Below, piece by piece: positions 21,660 to 27,568 of a stretch of DNA of 27,568 bases (positions are counted from its first letter, which is position 1; each line of letters starts with the position of its first letter). The DNA comes from a virus. The DNA lies in the IMG/VR virus record IMGVR_UViG_3300031521_000303, positions 1 to 27,568 of that record; one strand, written 5' to 3'. The notes beneath the pieces were generated by a model that worked only from the letters and a program-made list of their open reading frames with translations, did not search any database and had not been told where the DNA came from. The position numbers were made by a program, and so were the translations under genes.

Positions 21660-21669
21660 ATCATTTTGT

Positions 21670-21746
21670 GGACCAGTAGCTCAGATGGTTAGAGCAAGCC
21701 GCTCATAACGGCTGGGTCGGGAGTTCGATTCTCTCCTGTTCCACCA
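21670..21746 (+). tRNA. tRNA with CAT anticodon (Met, or Ile if lysidine-modified)
   Basis: A full 77-nt cloverleaf with encoded CCA. Acceptor GGACCAG/CTGTTCC has one C-T mismatch; the D-stem is GCTC/GAGC, the anticodon stem AGCCG/CGGCT with loop CTCATAA, and the T-arm GGGAG TTCGATT CTCTC. The acceptor does not show the 1-72 mismatch of an initiator tRNA, so an elongator Met or an Ile(CAT) tRNA is likely. Confidence 0.95.
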
Positions 21747-21766
21747 GTTTTAAATTGTTATATAAT

Positions 21767-21842
21767 GGGGAATTAGCTCAGCTGGGAGAGCGCCTGCTTT
21801 GCACGCAGGAGGTCGTAAGTTCAATTCTTACATTCTCCACCA
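21767..21842 (+). tRNA. tRNA-Ala (TGC)
   Basis: A full 76-nt cloverleaf with encoded CCA. The acceptor is GGGGAAT/ATTCTCC, the D-stem GCTC/GAGC, the anticodon stem CCTGC/GCAGG with loop TTTGCAC, and the T-arm GTAAG TTCAATT CTTAC. It lies 20 nt after the CAT tRNA. Confidence 0.95.
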
Positions 21843-21884
21843 TTTTAGTATATTATAAGCAATAAGCTACTCTACTGTCACACA

Positions 21885-21971
21885 ATGAGAACGGGTAGAG
21901 ACTGGTTGGTGCCGTTGGGTAGCACATGAACCAGAGGTTGAAACTATATACAGTCTGTTGATGTTTCTCAT
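21885..21971 (+). ncRNA. compact multi-helix RNA element after tRNA-Ala
   Basis: ATGAGAA (21885-21891) pairs with TTCTCAT (21965-21971). Inside, CTGGTT (21902-21907) pairs with AACCAG (21929-21934) and encloses GTGC/GCAC around a 9-nt loop. AGACTG/CAGTCT is a competing inner helix, so the element might switch between two folds. No tRNA features were found. Confidence 0.45.
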
Positions 21972-22048
21972 AAGAGTACCTGATTGGACAATAAACACTA
22001 AAGATAATAATATCAATAGTCTGTAAACCCCAAAAGCTCTTTTTATAT

Positions 22049-22182
22049 GGATGACTGTGATTCCTTTAAGAACTTATAAGTTGTGATATCCAGCTTATAT
22101 GTTTTGGAAATTGTTTTTATAATAGATAGCTTGCAAGAAGATCTGTTATTAAGGAGTGGTTCAAATCCTCTCCCATCCTCCA
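22049..22182 (+). ncRNA. tRNA-like element, 134 nt, ending in CCA
   Basis: The 3' part is canonical in layout: T-arm AGTGG TTCAAAT CCTCT (one mismatch), 7-nt acceptor CCCATCC, a discriminator T and CCA. The 5' end GGATGAC pairs only at its first five bases. The 134-nt length and the lack of a normal D-loop mean it is no ordinary tRNA. It may carry an insertion or be a pseudo-tRNA. Confidence 0.4.
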
Positions 22183-22187
22183 TTTAT

Positions 22188-22262
22188 ATACACCAATGTT
22201 CCAAGGTGGCGAACGAGACCCAAATCTTGTTGTGCAAAGTTTGATTCTTTGGGTGTATGCCA
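22188..22262 (+). ncRNA. tRNA-like element, 75 nt, non-standard anticodon arm
   Basis: The acceptor ATACACC/GGTGTAT is perfect, followed by G and an encoded CCA. The D-arm is GTTC/GAAC with a GG-containing loop and the T-arm CAAAG TTTGATT CTTTG. The central arm does not give a 7-nt loop with U33: the best helix is CGAGA/TCTTG with the 6-nt loop CCCAAA. An automatic finder may call it a tRNA or pseudo-tRNA; I cannot assign an anticodon. Confidence 0.5.
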
Positions 22263-22271
22263 TTTTTATAT

Positions 22272-22485
22272 GGGACGAGATATTACGTTAAGTGATAGAA
22301 ATATCATACAATATGTCAGTTAGCTAGATGTTGCATAATCTATCTAACCTCTATTGGTAGTAAGTTGAATTTGATTTATCATTATTGAAGTTTAGCAAAA
22401 TGCAATACTTGCTTTAATATGTATGATGAGTTATTGTGATTCTTTAGTAGATATCCTTCTGGTTCAAGTCCAGTTGTTCCCACCC
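22272..22485 (+). ncRNA. tRNA-like element with a very long interior (about 214 nt)
   Basis: GGGACGA at 22272 can pair with TTGTTCCC at 22474-22481 (one bulge), just after a T-arm-like hairpin CTGG TTCAAGT CCAG. The interior holds hairpins at 22282-22308 (GATATT/AATATC) and 22319-22348 (11-bp arms, 8-nt loop). It ends ACCC rather than NCCA. This is compatible with an interrupted tRNA or a domain of the large RNA. Confidence 0.35.
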
Positions 22486-22492
22486 TTATTTT

Positions 22493-22516
22493 ATCAAAAC
22501 AAAGGAGAAGACAATG
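22493..22516 (+). repeat. repeated 5' leader cassette, copy 1
   Basis: ATCAAAACAAAGGAGAAGACA followed by the start codon region occurs identically before the genes at 22514 and 23224 (copy 2 at 23203-23226). A close variant (ATCAAAGATAGGAGAAGACA) precedes the gene at 22905. It contains the ribosome site and probably reflects duplication of a small-gene expression cassette. Confidence 0.7.
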
Positions 22517-22849
22517 TCACACTATATCATTCTAGCAGAAACACCTCAATATAATAAAGATTGTATATATACTGGTATGACATATGAACTATGGAGACAT
22601 ACTCATACAAAGTATGCTAATAATGAACCATATTTCTCAACTGATCTATCTCCATATAAAACAAAATATGGAATCTCTAAAGAAGATTTACCAAACCAAT
22701 TAAAAGATGCACAGCACTATCTTACTACAAGAAAAAGACAACCTGTAAGACAGTCAAGAGTGAGTAAGATATTTGTTCTAAAAGTAAACTCACCAAAGAT
22801 GTTCTATATTCTTAACCCAAAATATTCATCACCTCACCTTTATCTTTAA
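22514..22849 (+). CDS. hypothetical protein (111 aa)
   Basis: I do not recognise this protein. It is a soluble 111-residue product rich in Tyr and Lys. The start M-S-H-Y-I-I-L-A-E-T resembles a first beta strand, Y-T-G-M-T-Y-E-L-W-R-H-T-H lies near residue 19, and the C-terminus is V-N-S-P-K-M-F-Y-I-L-N-P. AAGGAG lies 8 nt before ATG. There is no close separate promoter, so it may be transcribed from the RNA region upstream. Confidence 0.75.
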   Translation: MSHYIILAETPQYNKDCIYTGMTYELWRHTHTKYANNEPYFSTDLSPYKTKYGISKEDLPNQLKDAQHYLTTRKRQPVRQSRVSKIFVLKVNSPKMFYILNPKYSSPHLYL

Positions 22850-22855
22850 TCTCCT

Positions 22856-22878
22856 TTTAAGTTCTTCTCTTATATAAT
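22856..22878 (+). promoter_or_regulatory. rightward early-type promoter
   Basis: TTTAAGTTCT (22856-22865) and TATAAT (22873-22878), 17 nt start to start. The -35 box fits TTTAAGTnTT well. Confidence 0.75.
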
Positions 22879-22904
22879 ACTCTTATCAAAGATAGGAGAA
22901 GACA

Positions 22905-23162
22905 ATGAGATCACAACTAAATGTTATGCAACTAGCATGGAAACTTTATAAATTCACACCAGTAACAATCAAATTTAGATATGCTCTAAAATATGCATGG
23001 AAAGTTTGTAACGCTGGTGCTGTTATGATTGAATACGGACTCCTAAAACTCAAATCAAAAATCACAATTCCAAATGGTGTCTTCAAAAGATCAAACGGAT
23101 TTACTCACATACTATTTGACTCCTATCATATCAATTTATTTTTATATCAAATTCGATATTAA
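22905..23162 (+). CDS. small hypothetical protein (85 aa)
   Basis: No function can be assigned. The N-terminal 38 residues (M-Q-L-A-W-K-L-Y-K-F, then F-R-Y-A-L-K-Y-A-W-K-V) resemble a short helical phage module of the type A-x-x-L-x-K, then S-x-A-L-K-x-A-W-x-x. The C-terminal part looks beta-rich and is basic. It has its own promoter and a shared type of leader. Confidence 0.7.
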   Translation: MRSQLNVMQLAWKLYKFTPVTIKFRYALKYAWKVCNAGAVMIEYGLLKLKSKITIPNGVFKRSNGFTHILFDSYHINLFLYQIRY

Positions 23163-23173
23163 TATAAGCTCTT

Positions 23174-23196
23174 TTTAAGTTATAGTGTAGTATAAT
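23174..23196 (+). promoter_or_regulatory. rightward early-type promoter
   Basis: TTTAAGTTAT (23174-23183) and TATAAT (23191-23196), 17 nt start to start, 28 nt before the start of the next gene. Confidence 0.8.
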
Positions 23197-23202
23197 TATT
23201 CT

Positions 23203-23226
23203 ATCAAAACAAAGGAGAAGACAATG
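23203..23226 (+). repeat. repeated 5' leader cassette, copy 2
   Basis: Identical to the leader at 22493-22516, including the AAAGGAG ribosome site and the spacing to ATG. Confidence 0.7.
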
Positions 23227-23490
23227 AAAAATCTAACTACTAACTTTCTTTTATATCTAAAAGAAAATAATCTAAAATCATTTGATTCTAATAAAATCAC
23301 ATATTTATGTGAAAATCATTGGGGAACAGAGTTGATATCAATATCTCATAGTATAAGAGGTGAGAGAACCCCGTTTGGTGTATTCCCTGTTGATGTTTTG
23401 GAATTTAAAACTGATAAATGTCAAAAATGTTTATCACAAGTTGATATCAACAAATATGAGATCAAACTTGATATATCAAACACATTCTAA
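23224..23490 (+). CDS. hypothetical protein (88 aa) with Cys pair
   Basis: I do not recognise this protein. It has a helical start (L-L-Y-L-K-E-N-N), then C-E-N-H-W-G near residue 29, which may supply metal ligands, and a later C-Q-K-C pair near residue 66. Together these could form a small zinc site (C-x2-H, then C-x2-C). AAAGGAG lies 7 nt upstream of the ATG. Confidence 0.7.
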   Translation: MKNLTTNFLLYLKENNLKSFDSNKITYLCENHWGTELISISHSIRGERTPFGVFPVDVLEFKTDKCQKCLSQVDINKYEIKLDISNTF

Positions 23491-23504
23491 TATAGAGAAT
23501 ACAA

Positions 23505-23636
23505 ATGAACAAGTTAAAAGCTTTTATGAAAAAATATGATTTAGATTCTTTTGAAGTTCAAAGTGTAGTAGTATTCATAGTATTAGTTCTACTTGAGACA
23601 GCAAATTATTATATACAGTTATTAAATAAATTTTAA
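23505..23636 (+). CDS. small membrane protein candidate (43 aa)
   Basis: An ATG at 23505 opens 43 codons ending in TAA at 23636. The first 20 residues are charged (M-N-K-L-K-A-F-M-K-K-Y-D). Then come about 18 hydrophobic residues (V-V-V-F-I-V-L-V-L-L-E-T-A) likely to cross the membrane, and a short tail. The ribosome site is weak. It fills the gap between the 88-aa gene and rIIA. Confidence 0.5.
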   Translation: MNKLKAFMKKYDLDSFEVQSVVVFIVLVLLETANYYIQLLNKF

Positions 23637-23650
23637 AAATGGAGAAGTAA

Positions 23651-25744
23651 ATGAAGTTAGCAATAGATGAATCTTTTCAAGCAAATGGATTAGGTGAAAC
23701 AAACCAGTTTCAAATGAAAGCTAGTGCAATGGCATTCAAAATTTTGTCAGATGGTTTATATAAAGACAAAATTGGAGCTATTGTAAGAGAGCTTGCTTGT
23801 AATGCATATGACTCTCATATTATGAGTGGAAATGCAGATACTCCTTTCACTATTCATTCACCAACATACTTAGATCAGACATTCAGAATCAGAGACTATG
23901 GAACAGGACTATCAGAGTCAGATACAATGACGATGTATTGTACTTACTTTGAATCAACAAAGACAATGACAAACTCTGCAATTGGTTGTTTTGGTCTTGG
24001 GTCAAAATCACCATTCTCATATACAAATAGCTTCACAGTCAATTCATATTTTGAAGGTGTAAAATATGAGTTCTGTGTCTTCCTTGATGCAAGTGGATTC
24101 CCTAATATTTCAAAGTTATCAGAAGAACCTTCAGAAGAACCATCTGGACTTGAAGTATGTATTTCTGTTGATAATAATGATAGACACAAGTTTGAGTCTG
24201 CTATCGAAACATACTGTAAAACCTTTGAGTTTATAGAATGTAATATTGATATTCCGAAACTTAATATTGTATATGAGGATAAAGAGAATTCATTATCTGT
24301 ATTTTATAAATACAATTATTCATATGGTAGCAGCAAGAGTTGTAATTTCTATGTAAAGCAAGGTCACATTATCTATCCTGTTAACTTTGAGTTGCTTAAT
24401 ATTAAACAAAAGGATGTAAAATTATTAACAGCATCAAGTAATTATTCATTTTTGCTTGATGTTCCAATAGGAACACTTGAAGTAACTCCATCGAGAGAAG
24501 AGCTTGGATACGATTCGAGAACTATTGAGAATTTAAGAACTAAGATTTTTGAAGCAAGAGATATTTATAATAAAAAACTTCAATCATATTTAGACGAGGT
24601 TATTGAAGAATATCCAGATGATATCTTTGCTTATACAAAAGCTTTTGTTATGAAGTTAACAGAATTAGATCCAACAGGCAATCTATATTTTGGAGATTTT
24701 GAGATCAATCATAATAATGAAGTAACCACTGTTTCTAAAATGACAGATTATCATTTGAATATTTCAAATATTAAGTTTTCATATGATGAAAAATTAAAGA
24801 GCAAATTTAGGAGAAGAGATTCGTTATCAATCATATGTAGTGATGATGATATATTTGTCTCTATTCCATATGGTGCTAGAATACCACAATCATCTGTTTC
24901 CGTATTCTTTAATGAGTCAGAAAACAGAAATAAACAGGTTAGATTTGTCAGTTACAAGATGCCATCTGCTCTTGAGAAATATGTCATTTCAGTAGATGTA
25001 TTCAAGGCTAAATATCCAGCACCAGCAAGACAAGCATATAGTAGAACCACAACTAAGTCTGGTATTTTATTATTGACTACAGTTTCTGGTTCTTTAAAAG
25101 TAAAAACACTATATAAGTCTTATTGTAATGAAACTATTGAGAAGCTAAAAGAATGTTACTATATAAATGTAAATGAAGTTGCAAAATCATATTTATATGA
25201 AATGAGCCTTGCTCTATCAGATATAAACGATTTGTTAAATACACAGCATAAAGTTTATATTCTTAATAAATCTCAAGTAAAAATTATGGAAGATAATGGA
25301 ATGAAACACTTTAAGGAACTATTGAACACAAATGTTAAAGCTATTATAACTGAAGCAAACTCTGCAATTTTTATTAATGATATTGGTAATAGGTGTGATA
25401 TGACTTTAATGGAATTAATTTCTAAATACCAACCAAAATATAAAAAGTTGACATACTCAACAGTATTTGCACATCTTAACTATTCTTATAAAGTAATACA
25501 TTTATTAAAGCTATTTAATATAAAACATTCTCTTGAAGGATGCTTTGAAAGATCAGCTAAAATGAAAGATTTATTTTTTGTATTACAAGAAGAAATGAAT
25601 ACGGATTTTGGAATGTTTAATCTATTAGAAGAATCATATTTCTCAAAAGAGAAGAAAGTGATATTAGAAGATTATATTAAGTTGGTTTTAAGTAAGAAAA
25701 CTATAAAATTAAGAAAAAGTATGGAGGTTAAAAATGTTGCCTAA
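23651..25744 (+). CDS. rIIA: rIIA lysis-inhibition/exclusion protein, GHKL ATPase fold
   Basis: Encodes 697 aa (T4 rIIA is 725 aa). A GHKL-type ATP site is clear: N-box I-V-R-E-L-A-C-N-A-Y-D-S-H (Glu47, Asn51, Asp54), G1 box I-R-D-Y-G-T-G-L-S (Asp82), and G2 box I-G-C-F-G-L-G-S-K-S-P-F-S-Y (111-124). The latter is nearly the same as in T4 rIIA (G-G-F-G-L-G-S-K-S-P-F-S-Y). In T4, rIIA and rIIB counter Rex exclusion by lambda lysogens and affect lysis; the biochemical role is not settled. The ATG has GGAG upstream. The stop overlaps the rIIB start by 11 nt, as expected for a coupled pair. Confidence 0.93.
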   Translation: MKLAIDESFQANGLGETNQFQMKASAMAFKILSDGLYKDKIGAIVRELACNAYDSHIMSGNADTPFTIHSPTYLDQTFRIRDYGTGLSESDTMTMYCTYFESTKTMTNSAIGCFGLGSKSPFSYTNSFTVNSYFEGVKYEFCVFLDASGFPNISKLSEEPSEEPSGLEVCISVDNNDRHKFESAIETYCKTFEFIECNIDIPKLNIVYEDKENSLSVFYKYNYSYGSSKSCNFYVKQGHIIYPVNFELLNIKQKDVKLLTASSNYSFLLDVPIGTLEVTPSREELGYDSRTIENLRTKIFEARDIYNKKLQSYLDEVIEEYPDDIFAYTKAFVMKLTELDPTGNLYFGDFEINHNNEVTTVSKMTDYHLNISNIKFSYDEKLKSKFRRRDSLSIICSDDDIFVSIPYGARIPQSSVSVFFNESENRNKQVRFVSYKMPSALEKYVISVDVFKAKYPAPARQAYSRTTTKSGILLLTTVSGSLKVKTLYKSYCNETIEKLKECYYINVNEVAKSYLYEMSLALSDINDLLNTQHKVYILNKSQVKIMEDNGMKHFKELLNTNVKAIITEANSAIFINDIGNRCDMTLMELISKYQPKYKKLTYSTVFAHLNYSYKVIHLLKLFNIKHSLEGCFERSAKMKDLFFVLQEEMNTDFGMFNLLEESYFSKEKKVILEDYIKLVLSKKTIKLRKSMEVKNVA

Positions 25745-26807
25745 ATTTAAGTTTTTGCAATCACTAAAAGAAGTTGTCTTGTTCATCAAAGGAAAGACAT
25801 TCAAAGTTGCTTCTGGCTCAGCAGAGTTTGAGGAAGTCAAAACAATTCTAAATACACCAAATGCAAATGAAGAGGATATGTTAAAAGTTGTTGATAACAC
25901 ATCTAAAGCTATTAAGGCTATGAGCTTTGATAAGAGATTCAAAATTGTTAATGGTGATGAAGTTTATTTTAAGGATGTTCAGATCCCTGTTGATTGTGCA
26001 GCACATGCTATTGAATTACATAAACAAGGTGTTCTTGATTCTACATTTGTTTCCTTTATTGAAAATCTTATGATGAATCCTAATAAGGAAGCTATCAAAG
26101 ATTTATATTCATTCATTCTAAAAGGTAAAATGCCTATCACAGAAGGTGGGTATTTTTGTGCTTATAGAGTATGTACAAATGATTTTAAAGATTGCCATAG
26201 TGGAACTTTTGATAATTCTATTGGTGCTACAGTAAAGATGGATAGATCAAAATGTGATTCAAACAGAAACCAAACATGTTCAACTGGTTTACACTTTTGT
26301 TCAGACTCGTATGTTTCTAGTTTTAGATCTGGTAACAATAGATTATTGATGGTAAAGATCAATCCAATGGATGTTGTAGCTATCCCAAATGATTATAATG
26401 ATGCCAAGGGCAGATGTTGTGAATTCTATGTCGTAAAAGAGATTGAACTTGGATCTATCACTGGTGTTGGTAAAATACAAACCACCAAAATTGTGAAAGA
26501 GAACAATACAACTAAAGATGGTGTAAAAACATGTTCAAAATGTAAGCAGACTAAAGTGTTGGACGATTTCTCTAAAGATAAATCAACCAAAGATGGATAT
26601 AGATGTCAATGTAAAGAGTGTTCAAAGAAAAAGTCAAAAGCTACAAAAGTTAAAACAGAAATTCAAGCAGAAGACCTGACTATTCATAAGACATGTACAG
26701 TTTGTAAAAAAGTTCTTTCCTTAGATTCATTCTCAAATGATAAATCAACCAAAGATGGAAAGAGATGTCAGTGTAAATCTTGTACATCAGAAAGAAGAAA
26801 GAAATGA
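25734..26807 (+). CDS. rIIB: rIIB protein with two C-terminal zinc-ribbon repeats
   Basis: Encodes 357 aa (T4 rIIB is 312 aa). Residues about 105-235 match T4 rIIB: F-I-E-N-L-M-M-N-P, L-P-I-T-E-G-like K-M-P-I-T-E-G-G-Y-F-C-A-Y, N-S-I-G, T-C-S-T-G-L-H-F-C-S and V-K-I-N-P-M-D-V-V-A-I-P-N-D-Y-N. Residues 265-357 are extra. Two copies of a Cys-rich motif of about 35 residues (C267/C270 with C291, C293, C296; C321/C324 with C345, C347, C350), each with D-x-F-S-x-D-K-S-T-K-D-G-x-R-C-Q-C-K, probably bind zinc. Such ribbons occur in many phage proteins that bind nucleic acid. The stop overlaps the next ATG as ATGA. Confidence 0.92.
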   Translation: MLPKFKFLQSLKEVVLFIKGKTFKVASGSAEFEEVKTILNTPNANEEDMLKVVDNTSKAIKAMSFDKRFKIVNGDEVYFKDVQIPVDCAAHAIELHKQGVLDSTFVSFIENLMMNPNKEAIKDLYSFILKGKMPITEGGYFCAYRVCTNDFKDCHSGTFDNSIGATVKMDRSKCDSNRNQTCSTGLHFCSDSYVSSFRSGNNRLLMVKINPMDVVAIPNDYNDAKGRCCEFYVVKEIELGSITGVGKIQTTKIVKENNTTKDGVKTCSKCKQTKVLDDFSKDKSTKDGYRCQCKECSKKKSKATKVKTEIQAEDLTIHKTCTVCKKVLSLDSFSNDKSTKDGKRCQCKSCTSERRKK

Positions 26808-27568
26808 TTCAATTCAAAAAGATTAGACTCAAAAACTACAAGAACATTGGTGGTGCTTGGGTTGAATTGGATTTTGATAAAACTGGATTCTATCGTATCT
26901 CTGGAACAAATGGAACTGGCAAGACAACAATTTTGTCAGCTCTCACATTTGCTCTCTTTGGCAAAAACTCAGATATGAGAAACGACTCTAAAAGTCCAAT
27001 CTCATCAGTGGAGTTGATAAATGATCTAAACAAGAAAGAGTTAGTAGTTGAGCTATTCCTTGAGAATGGTATGTTAATCAGAAGAGGGTTAAAACCAGAT
27101 ATTTTTGAGATTGTCGATATTGATGGAATGAATCTAGCAGACAAATCATCTAAGACTATTGATCAAAACTTTTTAGAACAGGAAATTCTTGGTGTGATGA
27201 CATTTTCAATGTTCCATAAGTTGACATATGTTTCTTCTAAGGCTATATCAACACCTTTCTTATATATGACTCCAAGTCAACGAAAAGAATTCTTGGAGCA
27301 TGTTCTTGATATCAGACTGATTTACTATGTAGGTGAGGAGATCAAGAAGAGAGCTTCAGAGAAGAAACTTGATTTAAAAACTGTTGAATCACAGATGACA
27401 ACATTGAAAATGTCACTCCAAGCAGAGGAGAGTAATCTAAGCAATCTTGAAATTCAAAAGAAAGAACAAGATGAACAAATTCAATTGTTAGTAGCAAATA
27501 AGAGTAATATGATTAAAGAAGTTGAATCACAAATGGCTATTGCTCTAGAAGAGTATAAGACAGAATTC
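26804..27568 (+). CDS. 46: recombination endonuclease subunit gp46 (SbcC/Rad50-like), partial
   Basis: The first 255 codons are inside the window; the gene continues past the right edge. The N-terminal ABC-type ATPase domain shows Walker A G-T-N-G-T-G-K-T-T (residues about 34-42) and, near residue 50, F-G-K-N-S-D. The frame then enters a charged coiled-coil region (from about residue 185). In T4, gp46 works with the nuclease gp47 to resect DNA ends for recombination-dependent replication and host DNA degradation; gp47 should lie outside this window. The ATG overlaps the rIIB stop (ATGA). No rightward promoter is seen directly upstream, so it is read with rIIA and rIIB. Confidence 0.93.
   Translation, partial: MIQFKKIRLKNYKNIGGAWVELDFDKTGFYRISGTNGTGKTTILSALTFALFGKNSDMRNDSKSPISSVELINDLNKKELVVELFLENGMLIRRGLKPDIFEIVDIDGMNLADKSSKTIDQNFLEQEILGVMTFSMFHKLTYVSSKAISTPFLYMTPSQRKEFLEHVLDIRLIYYVGEEIKKRASEKKLDLKTVESQMTTLKMSLQAEESNLSNLEIQKKEQDEQIQLLVANKSNMIKEVESQMAIALEEYKTEF

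Larger units (their letters stand above)
20876..22490 (+). ncRNA. 1.6-kb structured RNA region, candidate large ornate phage RNA with embedded tRNAs
   Basis: No convincing protein frame exists here. The region starts after a strong promoter and holds two normal tRNAs, at least four abnormal tRNA-like elements and many nested helices. Examples are 21196-21203 with 21242-21249 (8 bp), 21246-21254 with 21275-21283 (9 bp), 21885-21891 with 21965-21971 enclosing 21902-21907 with 21929-21934, and 22319-22329 with 22338-22348 (11 bp, one mismatch). A T-arm-like hairpin without a matching tRNA lies at 21070-21086. Large ornate RNAs such as GOLLD and ROOL are known from phages and prophages, often next to or around tRNAs, so this is the closest known analogy. 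I cannot confirm a match to either from the sequence alone. The alternative is a decayed or interrupted tRNA array. Confidence 0.5.

Noticed and set aside
21749-21766. TATAAT directly before tRNA-Ala as a separate promoter
   Set aside because: The T-rich box lies only about 12 nt before it, too close compared with the 16-17 nt of the other promoters; it is probably A/T-rich spacer.
22493-23226. CRISPR-like repeats
   Set aside because: The repeated 21-24 nt units are only two or three copies, far apart, and each is a gene leader with a ribosome site.
23944-24189. Minus-strand frame inside rIIA, with similar ones inside rIIB, gp18 and gp46
   Set aside because: All are opposite to well-supported genes, have no promoter or ribosome site and encode no recognisable protein.

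Overview
The window is a 27.6 kb piece of a T4-like contractile-tailed phage (myovirus). It carries recognisable relatives of T4 gp18, gp20, gp21, gp22, gp23, gp26, a tail tube protein, a gp55-like late sigma factor, rIIA, rIIB and the start of gp46. The DNA is strongly A+T-rich. Rightward promoters have a TTTAAG-type -35 box about 17 nt before TATAAT. This resembles the TTTAAGTnTT box described for Campylobacter jejuni, so the host is probably one of the Campylobacterota. That host call is inference.

Left part (1-16029, all leftward): the virion morphogenesis block. In transcription order it encodes a tube-fold protein, an HNH nuclease, a neck-like protein, a small basic protein, a gp26-type tail/baseplate protein with a likely -1 frameshift extension, a tail tube protein, an unknown 201-aa protein and portal gp20. 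Then come two small proteins in the gp67/gp68 position, prohead protease gp21, a Dps/ferritin-like protein, two unknowns, a PIN-PhoH ATPase, a ClpP-like protease, a 2H phosphoesterase resembling the anti-CBASS nuclease Acb1, a 78-aa unknown, tail sheath gp18, scaffold gp22 and major capsid gp23. The block ends at two stacked hairpins. Twelve leftward copies of a motif close to TTAAATAnTTAAAA lie just upstream of genes here, and one rightward copy follows at 16475. They are the best candidates for late promoters read by the gp55-like factor encoded at 18497.

Middle part (16030-20837, rightward): a divergent promoter region, a small acidic protein, a 580-aa helix-turn-helix protein that seems to start at AUC, the long gp55-like sigma factor, a GNAT-like protein and a small secreted protein. 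The last two are each preceded by an almost identical promoter.

RNA region (20838-22513): about 1.7 kb without a protein gene, starting at a strong promoter. It holds two canonical tRNAs (Met-type CAT and Ala TGC), several tRNA-like elements of abnormal length or anatomy, and many nested inverted repeats. It looks like a large structured phage RNA of the general GOLLD/ROOL kind, or a set of interrupted or degenerate tRNAs. This is the most novel part of the window.

Right part (22514-27568, rightward): four small unknown genes, then rIIA, rIIB (with two C-terminal zinc-ribbon repeats) and gp46 (cut by the window edge). The last three are translationally coupled by overlapping stop and start codons.
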